This document shows, one piece after another, positions 1-9,368 of a DNA stretch of 64,000 nucleotides. How positions within the stretch are numbered: position 1 is the stretch's first letter; the number at the start of each line of letters is the position of its first letter. Origin of the DNA: Paenibacillus rigui (GTDB lineage: Bacteria > Bacillota > Bacilli > Paenibacillales > NBRC-103111); NCBI RefSeq assembly GCF_002234615.1, contig NZ_NMQW01000013.1, positions 1 through 64,000 on the forward strand, written 5' to 3'. Below the pieces are notes generated by a model, which ran no database searches, was not told where the DNA came from, and saw nothing but the letters and a program-made list of their open reading frames with translations. The translations under genes and the position numbers were made by a program.

Positions 1-26
1 GTCCATGTTACCGGTGTTGTTCTTGT

Positions 27-1967
27 TTATGGAATGAGAGGCGGCGACTGCAAGGTCGCTGCCGCCTGCTGCTGACGAAGCAGGAGCTCCTCCGCTTGTC
101 TTGCGGATAGTGGGGGACTAAACCAATAGCCTTGAATTTCGTTGCAATGATTGCTGTGTAAAAATCCAAGCTGCTCCTCGGTTTCGACGCCTTCGGCGAT
201 CACCTTGAGATTCATATGCCTTGTCATGGATATAATCGAAGCCACAATAGCCGCATCATTCGGGTCGGTCATGATATCACGAACGAACGACTGATCGATT
301 TTCAACTTATCGATAGGAAACTTTTTCAGGTAAGACAAGGAGCTGTAGCCCGTTCCGAAATCATCGATGCTGATTTTGATCCCAAGGGATTTCAACTCAA
401 GCAGCAATAGAATCGCATGCTCCACATCCATTGTGCTGCTTTCTGTGATCTCCAGCTCCAGGTACGTCGGATGAAGCCCCGTCTCCCTTAACACTTCAGC
501 TACTTTATCCCGCAAATTGTGCTGCAGAAACTGCCGGGTAGATAAATTTACAGACACAGGCACATGGACCAGCCCTTGATCCTGCCACAGCTTATTTTGA
601 CGGCATGCCTCCTGCAGCACCCATTCGCCTATCGGGACGATCAGTCCGCTTTCCTCGGAAAAAGGAATGAATTCCAGTGGGGAGATCATCCCCCGTTTCG
701 GGTGCTGCCATCGGATCAAAGCCTCGAACCCGACGATCGCACCGGTCTCGATGTCCATTTGCGGCTGGTAGTGCAGCGTCAGCTCCTTCTGATGCAGCGC
801 TGTTCTAAGCTCACTTTCAAGCATTAACCTGCGGATGGAGACGGCTTTCATCTCGGAGTTAAAAACCTGATAACCGTTTTTCCCTTTTTCCTTCGCACGG
901 GAAAGAGCGATGTCCGCATGCTTGGTCAAGCTCTCGGCATCCTCCAAACCGTCTTCCTGACTCAAGGCTATCCCTATGCTCGCCGTCACGTGAATCTGGT
1001 ACTGTTCAAGGATAAACGGCTCGTCCAGCGCCTGGGAAATCCCTTCAGCCAATGCATGAACCTGCTCTGCATCGTGAAGACCATTGAACAGCAGCGCAAA
1101 CTCATCCCCTTCGGTTCTGGCTACAAAATCACTTTCCGCAATGCAGCGGGTAAACCGTTCGGCCAGCTGCAGCAGAAGCATATCTCCATAATCGTGGCCG
1201 AAGCAATCGTTCACGACCTTGAACCGGTCGATGTCCAAATAAAACACGGCAAGCTGATGCCGATGCTGCCTTGCCGAGGCAATAGCTTCCTCCAGCTGCA
1301 GCATAAAGAGACGCCGGTTAGGGAGACCGGTCATATCATCATAGAAGGCCATATGGCGTATTTGCTCTTCCGTCCGTTTGGCTTCCGTAATATCGTGGCC
1401 GATGACAATCACGCCGCTCAGCTCTTGGTCTTTCTTGACCGGAGCGGCCGTCGTTTCCAGGTCGACGCGATAACCGTCCTTATGCTGCAGTGCTATTTTC
1501 ATCGTTTGGGGCAAGCCTGCACGAACCTGATCAAACACCTGCTCTGCCTTGCCTCTCGTCTCGTCGGTAATAAATGAAGTGAAGGGCTTCTGTTCCATCC
1601 CCTGCCTCGGAAACCCGAGAATGCGCTCGGTATTCCCGTTTACCTTGACAATCCGGCCTTGCGCATCCAACAGGCATACTACATTCGGATTATGCTCGAA
1701 AAGCGATTCGAACACCTTCTCATTCTCATGCAGGGATCCCGCCGCTTGGTCCGAATCGATCCGGTATTTGTCGAACTTCCCTTGAAACTGGGATCTCTTG
1801 TACGTATAAATAGCAATAAGGAAGACCGTGAATGAGAAGAACGCCCAGGCCCAGCCATTGTGAAGCCACCAACATAAGCCGATAAATAGGAATAAATATC
1901 CACTTACGAAGCAGTACCAGGTTTTGCTTTGAAGCATGGGTCGGAAACCGGTCGTTTTTCTCATCAT
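27..1967 (-). CDS. Membrane PAS-GGDEF-EAL protein, probable c-di-GMP phosphodiesterase
   Basis: Predicted to hydrolyse cyclic di-GMP at the inner face of the membrane. Two membrane segments (about residues 18-34 and 38-54) are followed by a PAS domain (about 83-195), a GGDEF domain (about 205-370) and an EAL domain (about 385-635). The EAL active site looks complete: EALIRW at 415-420, [19 protein letters not shown] at 535-543, K556, AEGVET and QGYWFSPP. The GGDEF signature instead reads EGDEF (286-290), so cyclase activity is doubtful and the domain may be regulatory. The start is the first of two adjacent ATGs, with GGGAGG just upstream. The gene stands alone, and nothing is visible after its stop before the window edge. 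Confidence 0.93.
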   Translation of the reverse strand: MMRKTTGFRPMLQSKTWYCFVSGYLFLFIGLCWWLHNGWAWAFFSFTVFLIAIYTYKRSQFQGKFDKYRIDSDQAAGSLHENEKVFESLFEHNPNVVCLLDAQGRIVKVNGNTERILGFPRQGMEQKPFTSFITDETRGKAEQVFDQVRAGLPQTMKIALQHKDGYRVDLETTAAPVKKDQELSGVIVIGHDITEAKRTEEQIRHMAFYDDMTGLPNRRLFMLQLEEAIASARQHRHQLAVFYLDIDRFKVVNDCFGHDYGDMLLLQLAERFTRCIAESDFVARTEGDEFALLFNGLHDAEQVHALAEGISQALDEPFILEQYQIHVTASIGIALSQEDGLEDAESLTKHADIALSRAKEKGKNGYQVFNSEMKAVSIRRLMLESELRTALHQKELTLHYQPQMDIETGAIVGFEALIRWQHPKRGMISPLEFIPFSEESGLIVPIGEWVLQEACRQNKLWQDQGLVHVPVSVNLSTRQFLQHNLRDKVAEVLRETGLHPTYLELEITESSTMDVEHAILLLLELKSLGIKISIDDFGTGYSSLSYLKKFPIDKLKIDQSFVRDIMTDPNDAAIVASIISMTRHMNLKVIAEGVETEEQLGFLHSNHCNEIQGYWFSPPLSARQAEELLLRQQQAAATLQSPPLIP

Positions 1968-2077
1968 TGCCTCCCTCTTTGCGGTAATAGTAAAACAAAT
2001 TTATTACCAAATTCTACACAGAGGGTGGATTTTCCTGCAAGAAGGGGGAAAAAAGCCGAAGTCTCCCTTTTTTTTGA

Positions 2078-2106
2078 CAAAAAAACCCGGCTTTTTTATG
2101 AGCCGG
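2078..2106 (-). terminator. Rho-independent terminator of the DUF423 gene
   Basis: On the minus strand CCGGCT pairs with AGCCGG (2101-2106 with 2087-2092) across an eight-base loop and is followed by a run of T. It lies 11 bases past the stop codon of the DUF423 gene. Confidence 0.85.
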
Positions 2107-2116
2107 ATGTGACAAT

Positions 2117-2497
2117 TCAGGATTTTTTGGATGTAAACGCTGCTGCCGCCAATGAATACCAGCCGAACAAAAATGCGACGCCTCCCAAAGGGGTAATCGC
2201 TCCCAGCATTTTAATCCCTGTCAGGCTTAATACGTACAAGCTCCCCGAGAAGAGGATGATGCCGATGAACATCGACCAGCCTGCTCTTACAAGATGACGG
2301 CTTGCCGGCCAATAGGCCGCTGCAATCCCCACTGCGATCAGCCCCAAAGCATGCATCATCTGGTACTGAACGCCGGTTTGATAGTTAGCCAGCATATCCG
2401 CCGCTATCTTCCCTTTTAGCAAATGGGCCCCGAAAGCGCCAAGCGCAACCGACAAAAAAGCGCAAATGGCTCCAATCCCTATAAAACGCGAATTCAT
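2117..2497 (-). CDS. DUF423 family small membrane protein (YwdK-like)
   Basis: A 126-residue integral membrane protein with four predicted helices. The N-terminal pattern (GAICAFLSVALGAFGAHLLK) and the later YQTGVQYQMMHALGL stretch are typical of DUF423, the family of B. subtilis YwdK and E. coli YgdD. No biochemical role is established for the family. The length fits the family, and GGAGG lies eight bases before the ATG. It is a single-gene unit with its own terminator. Confidence 0.9.
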   Translation of the reverse strand: MNSRFIGIGAICAFLSVALGAFGAHLLKGKIAADMLANYQTGVQYQMMHALGLIAVGIAAAYWPASRHLVRAGWSMFIGIILFSGSLYVLSLTGIKMLGAITPLGGVAFLFGWYSLAAAAFTSKKS

Positions 2498-2594
2498 GAT
2501 GTTTCCTCCATCTCTTCTTTATTCCCGAAGCCGGTTGTCTACTATCTCATCATAATAGATTTAGCCGCTTAACGCCAATCCAGCCTCAATGCAT

Positions 2595-2630
2595 ATAAAA
2601 ACCGGCTTGACGCCCCTTGCGCCAGCCGGT
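2595..2630 (-). terminator. Rho-independent terminator of the small unknown gene
   Basis: Minus-strand hairpin in which ACCGGCT (2630-2624) pairs with AGCCGGT (2607-2601), with further GCGC/GCG pairing inside, followed by TTTTTA. It lies 16 bases after the stop of the gene at 2646-2948. Confidence 0.8.
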
Positions 2631-2645
2631 CCCGGTCAATCTTGA

Positions 2646-2948
2646 TTACAAAATTTGTCCAACGTCATGCTGTCCGATGATTAAGGTCACCGGCTCCAGG
2701 AAAACACGGGTAACCGGCGGGGAAACCATCAAATCCGTTTCGATATCCACGATCCGAATCCGCTGCTGCTTTCCTTCCCTCTTGTCGTACACAACATCAA
2801 ATTGCTGAAGTCCCAATTGATACGTTATAACGGATGAACCTACCGCCAGGGTCGGCAATTCATGTGCGCCATGATCGAATAGGACCTCGGACATAATCTC
2901 ATCACTCATATCCACAATTTTAACAGACTGTACGATGGTATACTTCAT
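2646..2948 (-). CDS. Small hypothetical protein, 100 residues
   Basis: Not recognised. The reading frame is supported by an AGGAGG ribosome site eight bases before the ATG and a clear terminator after the stop. The product is soluble, has no signal peptide or membrane segment, and alternates short beta-type stretches (for example SVKIVDMSDEI and QRIRIVDIETDLMV), suggesting a small beta-rich fold. It contains no cysteine. Neighbours give no functional hint. Confidence 0.65.
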   Translation of the reverse strand: MKYTIVQSVKIVDMSDEIMSEVLFDHGAHELPTLAVGSSVITYQLGLQQFDVVYDKREGKQQRIRIVDIETDLMVSPPVTRVFLEPVTLIIGQHDVGQIL

Positions 2949-3087
2949 TACAATTCCTCCTCAAGATTTACATGTGTATTCCAGCTTCATTCGACGGCAT
3001 CCGTCAAAATTCCTGCTTACTTTGTAAATTGGGAGTATCGTAATCGATAAGCTATGGACTATATGCCTATAAGACGCATACCTCTAT

Positions 3088-5460
3088 TCAAGACGGACTC
3101 AATACATAGCACTTTCCCGCCTCCGCTGTGAACACGAGAAGATTACCCTCCCGCTTGGTTTCACAGACGGTATCCCCGCAGCGTACGTTCAGTGCCGCCC
3201 CGCCGGCACCCGCATACACCTTGCATAGCGAGGAACGCCCCGGTTTCAAAACAGCTCTCGTCAATCCCCCCCGCTTCCACTCCAGATCCACCTCAAACCC
3301 GCCGCGTGCACGAAGCCCGGTGACCCGCCCCTCGGTCCATGCTGCCGGAAGCGCGGGAAGCAAAGCTATTTCACCGCCGTGGGATTGCAAAAGCATTTCA
3401 ACGATGCCGGCGGTGCCGCCAAAATTGCCGTCGATCTGGAACGGCGGGTGTGCATCCAATAAATTCGGATAGGTGGACTTCATCAGGAGCTGCTTCACGT
3501 GCTCATAAGCGGTATCTCCATACCCTAGCCGCGCCCAGAAGTTAATGATCCATGCCCGGCTCCAGCCCGTGTGGCCGCCTCCGTGCGACAAGCGCCTTTC
3601 AAGCGTCTGCTTCGCGGCCTGTGCCAGCTCCGGCGTATGTCTTGCATGAATCAATTCTCCGGGATGCAGTGCGAACAGCTGCGAAATGTGCCTGTGGCCC
3701 GGCTCGAACTCTTCATAATCCTCAAGCCACTCCATCACTTGGCCGTGCCGGCCAATGGCCGGCTGCGGAATGCGGGGCAATGCCTCCGCAAGCTGGGAGC
3801 GGAATTCCGCATCTTGCGCCAATATTTCCGACGCCTGTATACAAGCGGTAAACAGCGTAAACACGATTTGCATATCCATGGCTGGCCCCATGCACAAGTT
3901 CCCGGCCGTACCGTCAGGCAACATAAATTTATTTTCCGGTGAGATGGAGGGGCCTGTCACCAGCCGCCCCTGCTTATCCTCAACCATATAATCCAGCAGG
4001 AACTGCGCCGCTTCCTTCATGATCGGATAAGCCCGCTGCTCAAGAAAGCTTGCGTCCAGGCCGAAGCGGTAATGCTCCCATAGATGGAGGGATAGCCAGG
4101 CGGCCCCCATCGGCCAAATCGAAGCCGAAACCGGGATTCCTTCCACATGGGTATCCCCCCATAGATTCGTGTTGTGATGCGCCACAAATCCCCGGCAGCC
4201 GTACACTTCACGTGCGGTTACACGTCCATTGGGCAGCATCCGCTCAATTAAATCAAACAGCGGCTCATGACATTCGGCCAAATTGCACAGCTCCGCTGGC
4301 CAATAGTTCATTTCAGTATTAATGTTGATCGTATATTTCGACTCCCAGGACGGTGTATAGCTGTCGTTCCATATGCCTTGCAGGTTAGCAGCCAAGCTTC
4401 CCGGACGGGAGCAGGACAGCAGCAAATAACGGCCGTAATCAAAGTAGAGAGCCGCAAGTCCGGCATCGTCCTGTCCCTCCTGCATACGCTTCAGACGGCT
4501 ATCCGTCGGCAGCGCTGCCGGGTCTATGCCCCCGCCGCCGCGATCCTCCGTCCTGTCTGCGGAACTCTCCACATTCAGCTCCAGCGTTACCCGGTTGAAC
4601 TTGTCCGAATAATCGGCAATGTGGTCCCGCTTCAGCTGATCGAAGCCTTTCCGTGCGGCCTGATCAAGCTGTCTCAGGACCGTCTCCTCCGGAACTTCGC
4701 TTCGAAACGTCGTATCGGCTGCGAGCAGCAGCGTCACTTCATCGGCCTGCTCCACGGAAATAAAATCGCCGATCGTTCGAAGGGTTCCGCCTTTGGCAGC
4801 AGCATGAAGGCCTGCCCGAAATTCGACGCCCTCCTTGCCGCATTCGCCCTGAAGCAGGATCATATCCGAACCGATGCTCCGTGTTCCGCCATCGAACGGG
4901 CGCCTCATCAAATGGACGCCGAAGGTGAGACCTCCCGGTTTGCCCGTCGTCAATCGGATTGCCATCACGCCATCAACCGCACTGCTGAAATATTCGCGCT
5001 GATATTGAAATCCATCAAGCTTGTATTGAACGGTGGCTACGGCCGTGTCCAAATCCAGCTCCCGGTGATACCCCTCAGCCTGCTTATTGTGCTCCAGAAA
5101 ATAAAACAACAGATCACCCAAAGGCTGATAGGGATGCAAATATTTAGGGGCGGACATCAGCCCCATACGGGCCAAATGCTCCGCCTCCTGCTGCTTTCCT
5201 TCGGATAACAGCTTGCGAATTTCCGGCACATACTGCCGTGCATCCGGATTATTCGCTTTTTTCGGTCCACCATACCATACGGAGTCCTCGTTCAATTGCA
5301 CTTTTTCCTGCGCGAGGTTGCCGAAGATCATGCCGCCCAAGCGGCCATTACCGATCGGGAGCGCTTCCTGCCATTGGCTTGCAGGCTGCCGGTACCATAA
5401 GCACCGGTTGCGGTTATTCTTATGTTCTGCCGTTACAGACTCTTTTGTCTCGCTGTTCAT
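3088..5460 (-). CDS. Glycoside hydrolase family 95 (alpha-L-fucosidase type)
   Basis: Predicted inverting glycosidase; GH95 members release alpha-1,2-linked L-fucose, and some act on L-galactose. At 790 residues it is full length for the family. It opens with the GH95 N-terminal pattern ([29 protein letters not shown]). The asparagine pair lies in [10 protein letters not shown] near residue 430, the general acid glutamate is in [10 protein letters not shown] near 507, and the aspartate is in [11 protein letters not shown] near 675. There is no signal peptide, so it should act on oligosaccharides after uptake. AGGAAGGGG precedes the ATG. It is transcribed divergently from the Rrf2 regulator. 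The exact sugar cannot be read from sequence, and no clear terminator follows it. Confidence 0.93.
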   Translation of the reverse strand: MNSETKESVTAEHKNNRNRCLWYRQPASQWQEALPIGNGRLGGMIFGNLAQEKVQLNEDSVWYGGPKKANNPDARQYVPEIRKLLSEGKQQEAEHLARMGLMSAPKYLHPYQPLGDLLFYFLEHNKQAEGYHRELDLDTAVATVQYKLDGFQYQREYFSSAVDGVMAIRLTTGKPGGLTFGVHLMRRPFDGGTRSIGSDMILLQGECGKEGVEFRAGLHAAAKGGTLRTIGDFISVEQADEVTLLLAADTTFRSEVPEETVLRQLDQAARKGFDQLKRDHIADYSDKFNRVTLELNVESSADRTEDRGGGGIDPAALPTDSRLKRMQEGQDDAGLAALYFDYGRYLLLSCSRPGSLAANLQGIWNDSYTPSWESKYTININTEMNYWPAELCNLAECHEPLFDLIERMLPNGRVTAREVYGCRGFVAHHNTNLWGDTHVEGIPVSASIWPMGAAWLSLHLWEHYRFGLDASFLEQRAYPIMKEAAQFLLDYMVEDKQGRLVTGPSISPENKFMLPDGTAGNLCMGPAMDMQIVFTLFTACIQASEILAQDAEFRSQLAEALPRIPQPAIGRHGQVMEWLEDYEEFEPGHRHISQLFALHPGELIHARHTPELAQAAKQTLERRLSHGGGHTGWSRAWIINFWARLGYGDTAYEHVKQLLMKSTYPNLLDAHPPFQIDGNFGGTAGIVEMLLQSHGGEIALLPALPAAWTEGRVTGLRARGGFEVDLEWKRGGLTRAVLKPGRSSLCKVYAGAGGAALNVRCGDTVCETKREGNLLVFTAEAGKCYVLSPS

Positions 5461-5609
5461 TATAATTGCGGCCCCTTCCTGTTACATGACTCCGTTTCCT
5501 TATCCATTTTTCATTGTAGTGGAAGCCAAGCCGAAACAACATGCAGAAAGCTCATCCATGTTTGTAGAATCCTAAGATTGTACGGGTCTTAACACCTTTT
5601 TAAAGCCGG

Positions 5610-5638
5610 TTGACATTCTTCACAGATGTAACTATACT
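5610..5638 (+). promoter_or_regulatory. Sigma-A promoter of the Rrf2 regulator gene
   Basis: TTGACA at 5610-5615 and TATACT at 5633-5638 are separated by exactly 17 bases. The predicted start near 5645 gives a leader of under 20 bases. The -10 box sits in the centre of the Rrf2-type palindrome at 5625-5647. Confidence 0.85.
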
Positions 5639-5647
5639 GAATACAAC
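5625..5647. promoter_or_regulatory. Probable Rrf2/YwnA operator over its own promoter
   Basis: A 23-base imperfect palindrome with ends GATGTA and TACAAC, closely matching the site at 6121-6143. It covers the -10 box of the Rrf2 gene, so binding should block its transcription (autorepression). That this regulator is the binder is inferred from position and from the matching second copy. Confidence 0.65.
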
Positions 5648-5662
5648 AAGAGGGTGATGGCT

Positions 5663-6106
5663 TTGAAAAAAATAAGCAGCCGCTTTTCGATGGCGGTCCA
5701 TATTTTGTCTTTGCTGGCTACAGGAGACGGTGCCACACTGACCTCCGAAAGAATGGCGGGAAGCATTAATACCAACCCTGTCGTTGTCCGCAAAATCATG
5801 GGAATGTTGAAAAAAGCAGGTTTTCTGAACGTTCGCGCCGGCACCGGCGGAGCCTATCTGCTTAAAAATATCGAGGATATTTCTCTACTGGATGTATATC
5901 GCGCTGTGGAAGTCGTTGAGGAGCATGATTTGTTCAACTTTCATGACAATCCGAACCCGGACTGCCCTGTGGGCGCCAATATCGAATCGGTATTTCGTTC
6001 CACACTGCTTCAAGCCCAGAACGCCATGGAGCAGGTATTGGCCGATGTACCTCTGAAACAGCTCGTTCATGATTTGAATGAAAAAATCAGCTCTTCCGAG
6101 AGCTAA
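5663..6106 (+). CDS. ywnA: Rrf2-family redox-type regulator (YwnA-like)
   Basis: Winged-helix repressor of the Rrf2 family. The protein follows B. subtilis YwnA closely, including NTNPVVVRKIM in the recognition region, ISLLDVYRAVE, and the single conserved cysteine in NPNPDCPVGANI, which suggests thiol-based sensing. There is no three-cysteine iron-sulfur motif as in IscR or NsrR. The frame is also open from GTG 5654 and ATG 5657, but the AAGAGGG site is eight bases before TTG 5663, which is preferred (147 residues). It precedes a YwnB-like gene and shares an operator with it. A terminator overlaps the stop codon, so the two genes are probably separate transcripts under common control. Confidence 0.9.
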   Translation: MKKISSRFSMAVHILSLLATGDGATLTSERMAGSINTNPVVVRKIMGMLKKAGFLNVRAGTGGAYLLKNIEDISLLDVYRAVEVVEEHDLFNFHDNPNPDCPVGANIESVFRSTLLQAQNAMEQVLADVPLKQLVHDLNEKISSSES

Positions 6107-6113
6107 TTTTTTT
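6089..6113 (+). terminator. Terminator overlapping the end of the Rrf2 gene
   Basis: AGCTCT (6089-6094) and AGAGCT (6099-6104) pair around a TCCG tetraloop and are followed by a run of seven T. The stem includes the last codons and part of the stop codon. Confidence 0.75.
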
Positions 6114-6120
6114 AATAATT

Positions 6121-6143
6121 GTTGTAACCATATTGGGTACAAC
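6121..6143. promoter_or_regulatory. Near-perfect Rrf2-type operator upstream of the YwnB-like gene
   Basis: A 23-base palindrome with arms GTTGTA and TACAAC and inner CCA/TGG. It aligns over its full length with the site in the Rrf2 promoter. It lies 50 bases before the YwnB-like start and just past the Rrf2 terminator, so it probably sits in that gene's promoter, although no good -35 box is visible. Confidence 0.65.
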
Positions 6144-6193
6144 AGACCTTCTCCCTCTTGTCAACATAATAAAATTCATTGGAGGTTCTACTT

Positions 6194-6832
6194 ATGAAAA
6201 TCGCCGTTATTGGAGCAACAGGTAAAGCAGGAAGCCGTATTGTCAAGGAAGCCCTGGATCGAGGCCACGAAGTGACAGCTGTCGTGAGAGACGCCTCCAA
6301 ATTGGAGTCTTCCGCTGCGTCCGTATTGGAAAAGGACGTTTTCCAGCTAACATCGGAAAATCTACAAGGATTTGACGTCGTCGTCAACGCTTTCGCGGCG
6401 CCATTGGGCCAGGAGCATCTGCACGTCGATGCAGGGAACGTATTGATTGACGCCCTGAAGGGCGCTCCCGGCACTCGCTTGATCGTTGTCGGCGGGGCAG
6501 GCAGCTTGTTCGTTGACGAAGCGAAAACAATCCGTGTGATCGATACGCCGAACTTCCCTGATTTCGTTAAGCCTACCGCTTCGAATCAAGCGAAAAATTT
6601 AGAGATTCTGCAGTCCACTGAAGGCATCTCCTGGACCTTTGTGAGCCCTTCAGCCATGTTCGCCTTGGGCAAAAGAACAGGGAAATACCAAACTGGAAAA
6701 GATAACCTGCTCGTTAACTCCAGCGGCCAAAGCTATGTCAGCTACGAGGACTACGCTGCAGCGGTTGTGGATGAAATCGAAAATCCGCAGCACTTGAATG
6801 AAAGGTTTACCGTCGTATCCGAATCTGAATAA
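6194..6832 (+). CDS. ywnB: NAD(P)-binding atypical SDR (YwnB-like)
   Basis: Predicted NAD(P)H-dependent reductase of the atypical short-chain dehydrogenase group. The dinucleotide motif is KIAVIGATGKAGSRI at the N-terminus, and the C-terminal YVSYEDYAAAVVDEIE pattern is typical of the NmrA/YwnB group. The start at 6194 follows GGAGG by nine bases; an in-frame upstream start at 6179 has no ribosome site. It carries a strong Rrf2-type operator upstream, so the regulator next door probably represses it and releases it under oxidative or electrophile stress. The substrate is unknown. Confidence 0.85.
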   Translation: MKIAVIGATGKAGSRIVKEALDRGHEVTAVVRDASKLESSAASVLEKDVFQLTSENLQGFDVVVNAFAAPLGQEHLHVDAGNVLIDALKGAPGTRLIVVGGAGSLFVDEAKTIRVIDTPNFPDFVKPTASNQAKNLEILQSTEGISWTFVSPSAMFALGKRTGKYQTGKDNLLVNSSGQSYVSYEDYAAAVVDEIENPQHLNERFTVVSESE

Positions 6833-6881
6833 TTCGAGACTGCACAAGGAAAGGCTTGAATTCCACATGAAGGGTAATCCA

Positions 6882-8111
6882 ATGAACGAGTTAAATGATG
6901 CGGCGGAGTCTACGGCTCCGTCCCGCAGAGTTTGGATGGCTGTGGTTCTCGGCTCGCTTGCCGCCTTCGGCCCCTTATCCATCGACATGTATTTACCTGC
7001 TCTGCCCGAACTGACACACGACTTGAATACCAGCACGTCCTTGGCTCAGCTAAGTCTGACCGCCTGCCTGCTTGGCTTATCGCTGGGTCAATTATTTGCA
7101 GGTCCGCTCAGCGATGTCCGGGGGCGACGCACACCCCTGCTCATTGGACTTATGATTTATGCCATTGCATCCATTTTATGCGCCTTCGGGCCTTCGATCT
7201 CCATCTTCGTTATGCTGCGCTTTATCCAAGGATTGGCGGGATCGGCAGGCATCGTCATCTCCCGAGCCGTCGTCCGCGATATGTATGCAGGTACGGAGCT
7301 CACGAAGTTTTTCTCCTTGCTCATGCTGGTCAACGGGATTGCCCCTATCCTGGCCCCTATCGCAGGAGGGCAGCTGATGGAGCTGACGTCCTGGCGAGGC
7401 GTCTTCGTGGTCCTTAGTGTTATCGGAGTGATGATGCTCGCAGCCGTATTGTTCGGCCTGCCCGAAACATTGCCTGAAGCAAGACGTTCCCGCGGCGGTT
7501 TGCGCCAAACGCTGGCCACCTTCCGCCGGCTGGTCCAGAACCGCAGCTTTGTCGGTTATGCTCTATCCCAGGGCTTGGTTACCTCAGCCATGTTCGCTTA
7601 TATTTCAGGCTCGCCGTTCGTCATTCAGGACATCTTCGGCGCCTCGCCTCAAATGTTCAGCCTCATCTTCGCCATGAACGGGCTTGGGATCATTGTGGCC
7701 AGCCAAATGACCGGACGGCTGGCCGGACGCTTTGGCGAAGCCCGGCTGCTCACTGCCGGCTTGTTGATTGCAGCAGCGAGCGGCTTGCTGCTTCTGGCCG
7801 CGATTGTTTCCGGAGCCAAGCTTGCCGCGGTTCTCGTTCCGCTCTTCTTCGTGGTTGCGAGCGTAGGTATCGTCGGGACGACCACCTTCTCCCTCGCCAT
7901 GCAGGACCAGGCCGAAGCGGCCGGCAGCGCCTCCGCGCTGCTCGGTGTCCTGTCCTTCATCTTCGGCGGCGTGGTCGCGCCCCTCGTGGGGCTCGGCGGA
8001 AGCGGTACAGCCGTCCCGATGGCGATCGTCATCGCGGCAGCGGAGCTCGGAGCGGTCGCCTGCTATGCTTTCATGGTTCGCCGTCCTTCCAGGACAGGCA
8101 TCCATTCTTAA
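6882..8111 (+). CDS. Bcr/CflA-type MFS drug exporter
   Basis: A roughly 409-residue, 12-helix major facilitator of the Bcr/CflA drug-efflux subfamily, expected to export small molecules using the proton gradient. Family signs include FGPLSIDMYLPALPEL in helix 1, GQLFAGPLSDVRGRR between helices 2 and 3, and RFIQGLAGSAGIVISRAVVR in helix 4. Start 6882 is chosen because GAAGGG lies seven bases upstream; 6867 is possible. It begins 49 bases after the YwnB-like gene with no terminator between, so the two are probably co-transcribed and share Rrf2 control. Substrate unknown. Confidence 0.9.
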   Translation: MNELNDAAESTAPSRRVWMAVVLGSLAAFGPLSIDMYLPALPELTHDLNTSTSLAQLSLTACLLGLSLGQLFAGPLSDVRGRRTPLLIGLMIYAIASILCAFGPSISIFVMLRFIQGLAGSAGIVISRAVVRDMYAGTELTKFFSLLMLVNGIAPILAPIAGGQLMELTSWRGVFVVLSVIGVMMLAAVLFGLPETLPEARRSRGGLRQTLATFRRLVQNRSFVGYALSQGLVTSAMFAYISGSPFVIQDIFGASPQMFSLIFAMNGLGIIVASQMTGRLAGRFGEARLLTAGLLIAAASGLLLLAAIVSGAKLAAVLVPLFFVVASVGIVGTTTFSLAMQDQAEAAGSASALLGVLSFIFGGVVAPLVGLGGSGTAVPMAIVIAAAELGAVACYAFMVRRPSRTGIHS

Positions 8112-8156
8112 AAGCTGCTGCCCTGCCGGTAGCTCTACAGTCCATGCGGGCAGCAC

Positions 8157-8199
8157 AAAAAGTGCTTTCCAGCCGTTCATAGGCCGAAAAGCACTTTTT
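8157..8199. terminator. Bidirectional terminator between converging genes
   Basis: Twelve-base arms AAAAAGTGCTTT (8157-8168) and AAAGCACTTTTT (8188-8199) give A/T-flanked hairpins on both strands. It ends the exporter gene on the plus strand and the aldo/keto reductase gene on the minus strand. Confidence 0.88.
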
Positions 8200-8218
8200 G
8201 TGTACAAATGAAACTGGA

Positions 8219-9202
8219 TTAGTAAGCGCCGCGGATATGCGCATGCACCTTCTCCTCATAAAAGGACTGCAACCGGGCAAGCTCCTCCGAGGTAAAAGAT
8301 GGCACAGACACTACGCCAAGGTTATCCTCCACCTGCGCCACGTTCTTGAACCCTGGAATGACGCAAGTAATATGCGGGCTGTCCAAAATCCAGCGAAGCG
8401 CCGCTCGCGTCATATTGCCGCGTTCTTCTCCGATCCAGGCCAGCTCGCGGCTCAAGGCAACGCCTTTTTCAAAAGGAAGCCCCGCAAACGTTTCGCCCAC
8501 ATTGAAGCTCTCCCCGTTACGGTTGTAATGCCGGTGATCGCCCGGTTCAAACACCGCCTGCTCCGTGAACTTTCCTGTCAACAGACCGCTCGCGAGCGGT
8601 AAGCGGATGAGGATGCCGACACCCTTTTGATGCGCTTGAGGGAACAGCTCGAGCCCGGGCTTTTGCCGGAATATGTTATAAATAACCTGCAGCGCGCGGA
8701 CGCCCGGATAGTCCAGGCAAAGAAGCCCTTCCTCCACGGTTTCGACACTGACGCCGTACTCGCGGATTTTGCCCTCCTGCTTCAGCTTGTCCAGCACACC
8801 GAATACCGAGCCATCCCTCAAAATTTCGATCGGAGGGCAGTGGATTTGATACAAATCGATACGTTCCCGGCTAAGTTTTTTCAGGCTTTGCTCACAGTAA
8901 GCACGTACCGAGGCTTCCGAGTAGGTCGCTGCATCATGGATGTCTCCGGCACGGCAAAATTTGGTCGCTATATGAACGGAATCTTCCTTACCCTTGGTTG
9001 CCTTGGCGAGCAGCTCCTCGCTGTGTCCGCTGCCGTAGACGTCGGCCGTGTCAAAAAAATTGACTCCCGCTTCCATCGCACGGGATAAAGCACGCAGGGA
9101 TTCCTCGTCGTTTACCGTTCCCCAGGAGCCTCCGATGGCCCACGTTCCGAAGCTGACTTCACTGACTTGAAGCTCCGATGATCCTAGCTGACGATATTGC
9201 AT
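8219..9202 (-). CDS. Aldo/keto reductase
   Basis: NADP(H)-dependent oxidoreductase with a TIM barrel fold. The catalytic tetrad is visible: D and Y in FDTADVYGSGHSEE, K in HIATKF, and H in YQIHCPP. The C-terminal cofactor region (ITCVIPGFKNVAQVEDNLG) fits the YqkF/IolS-like group. Start 9202 is chosen because AAGGAGG is nine bases upstream; a GTG at 9208 would be only three bases from it. The length of 327 residues is normal. The gene has its own promoter region with a small palindrome upstream. Substrate unknown. Confidence 0.92.
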   Translation of the reverse strand: MQYRQLGSSELQVSEVSFGTWAIGGSWGTVNDEESLRALSRAMEAGVNFFDTADVYGSGHSEELLAKATKGKEDSVHIATKFCRAGDIHDAATYSEASVRAYCEQSLKKLSRERIDLYQIHCPPIEILRDGSVFGVLDKLKQEGKIREYGVSVETVEEGLLCLDYPGVRALQVIYNIFRQKPGLELFPQAHQKGVGILIRLPLASGLLTGKFTEQAVFEPGDHRHYNRNGESFNVGETFAGLPFEKGVALSRELAWIGEERGNMTRAALRWILDSPHITCVIPGFKNVAQVEDNLGVVSVPSFTSEELARLQSFYEEKVHAHIRGAY

Positions 9203-9247
9203 GAACACGTTCCTCCTTGTGTCTTGCGTTCTTCAATTACCTCTTTC

Positions 9248-9298
9248 ATTATAGCCGCGAAAAGCCAGCCGCAACATAACGCAAAAAAAGTTGCGTTA
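9248..9298 (-). promoter_or_regulatory. Possible promoter and operator of the aldo/keto reductase
   Basis: A TATAAT box (9253-9248, minus strand) lies about 45 bases before the reductase start. The -35 region is poor. Just upstream is an inverted repeat, TAACGCAA (9277-9284) with TTGCGTTA (9291-9298), six bases apart, in a position suited to a regulator. No regulator gene is adjacent on this strand. Confidence 0.4.
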
Positions 9299-9368
9299 CT
9301 ATAGAAAAGGTAACCTGCCCGCACAGGGACCGGCGACAAGCCTCGGCCTGCTATTCTGGGTATGTCCT

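Noticed and set aside
1007-1021. A CAAGGATAAACGGCT word matching the start of the intergenic repeat
   Set aside because: It lies inside the coding sequence of the GGDEF-EAL gene, the match stops after this word, and the encoded residues (EPFILEQ) fit the domain.
4267-5208. A 313-codon open frame antisense to the GH95 gene
   Set aside because: The GH95 motifs on the minus strand are complete; the antisense frame is a by-product of codon use.
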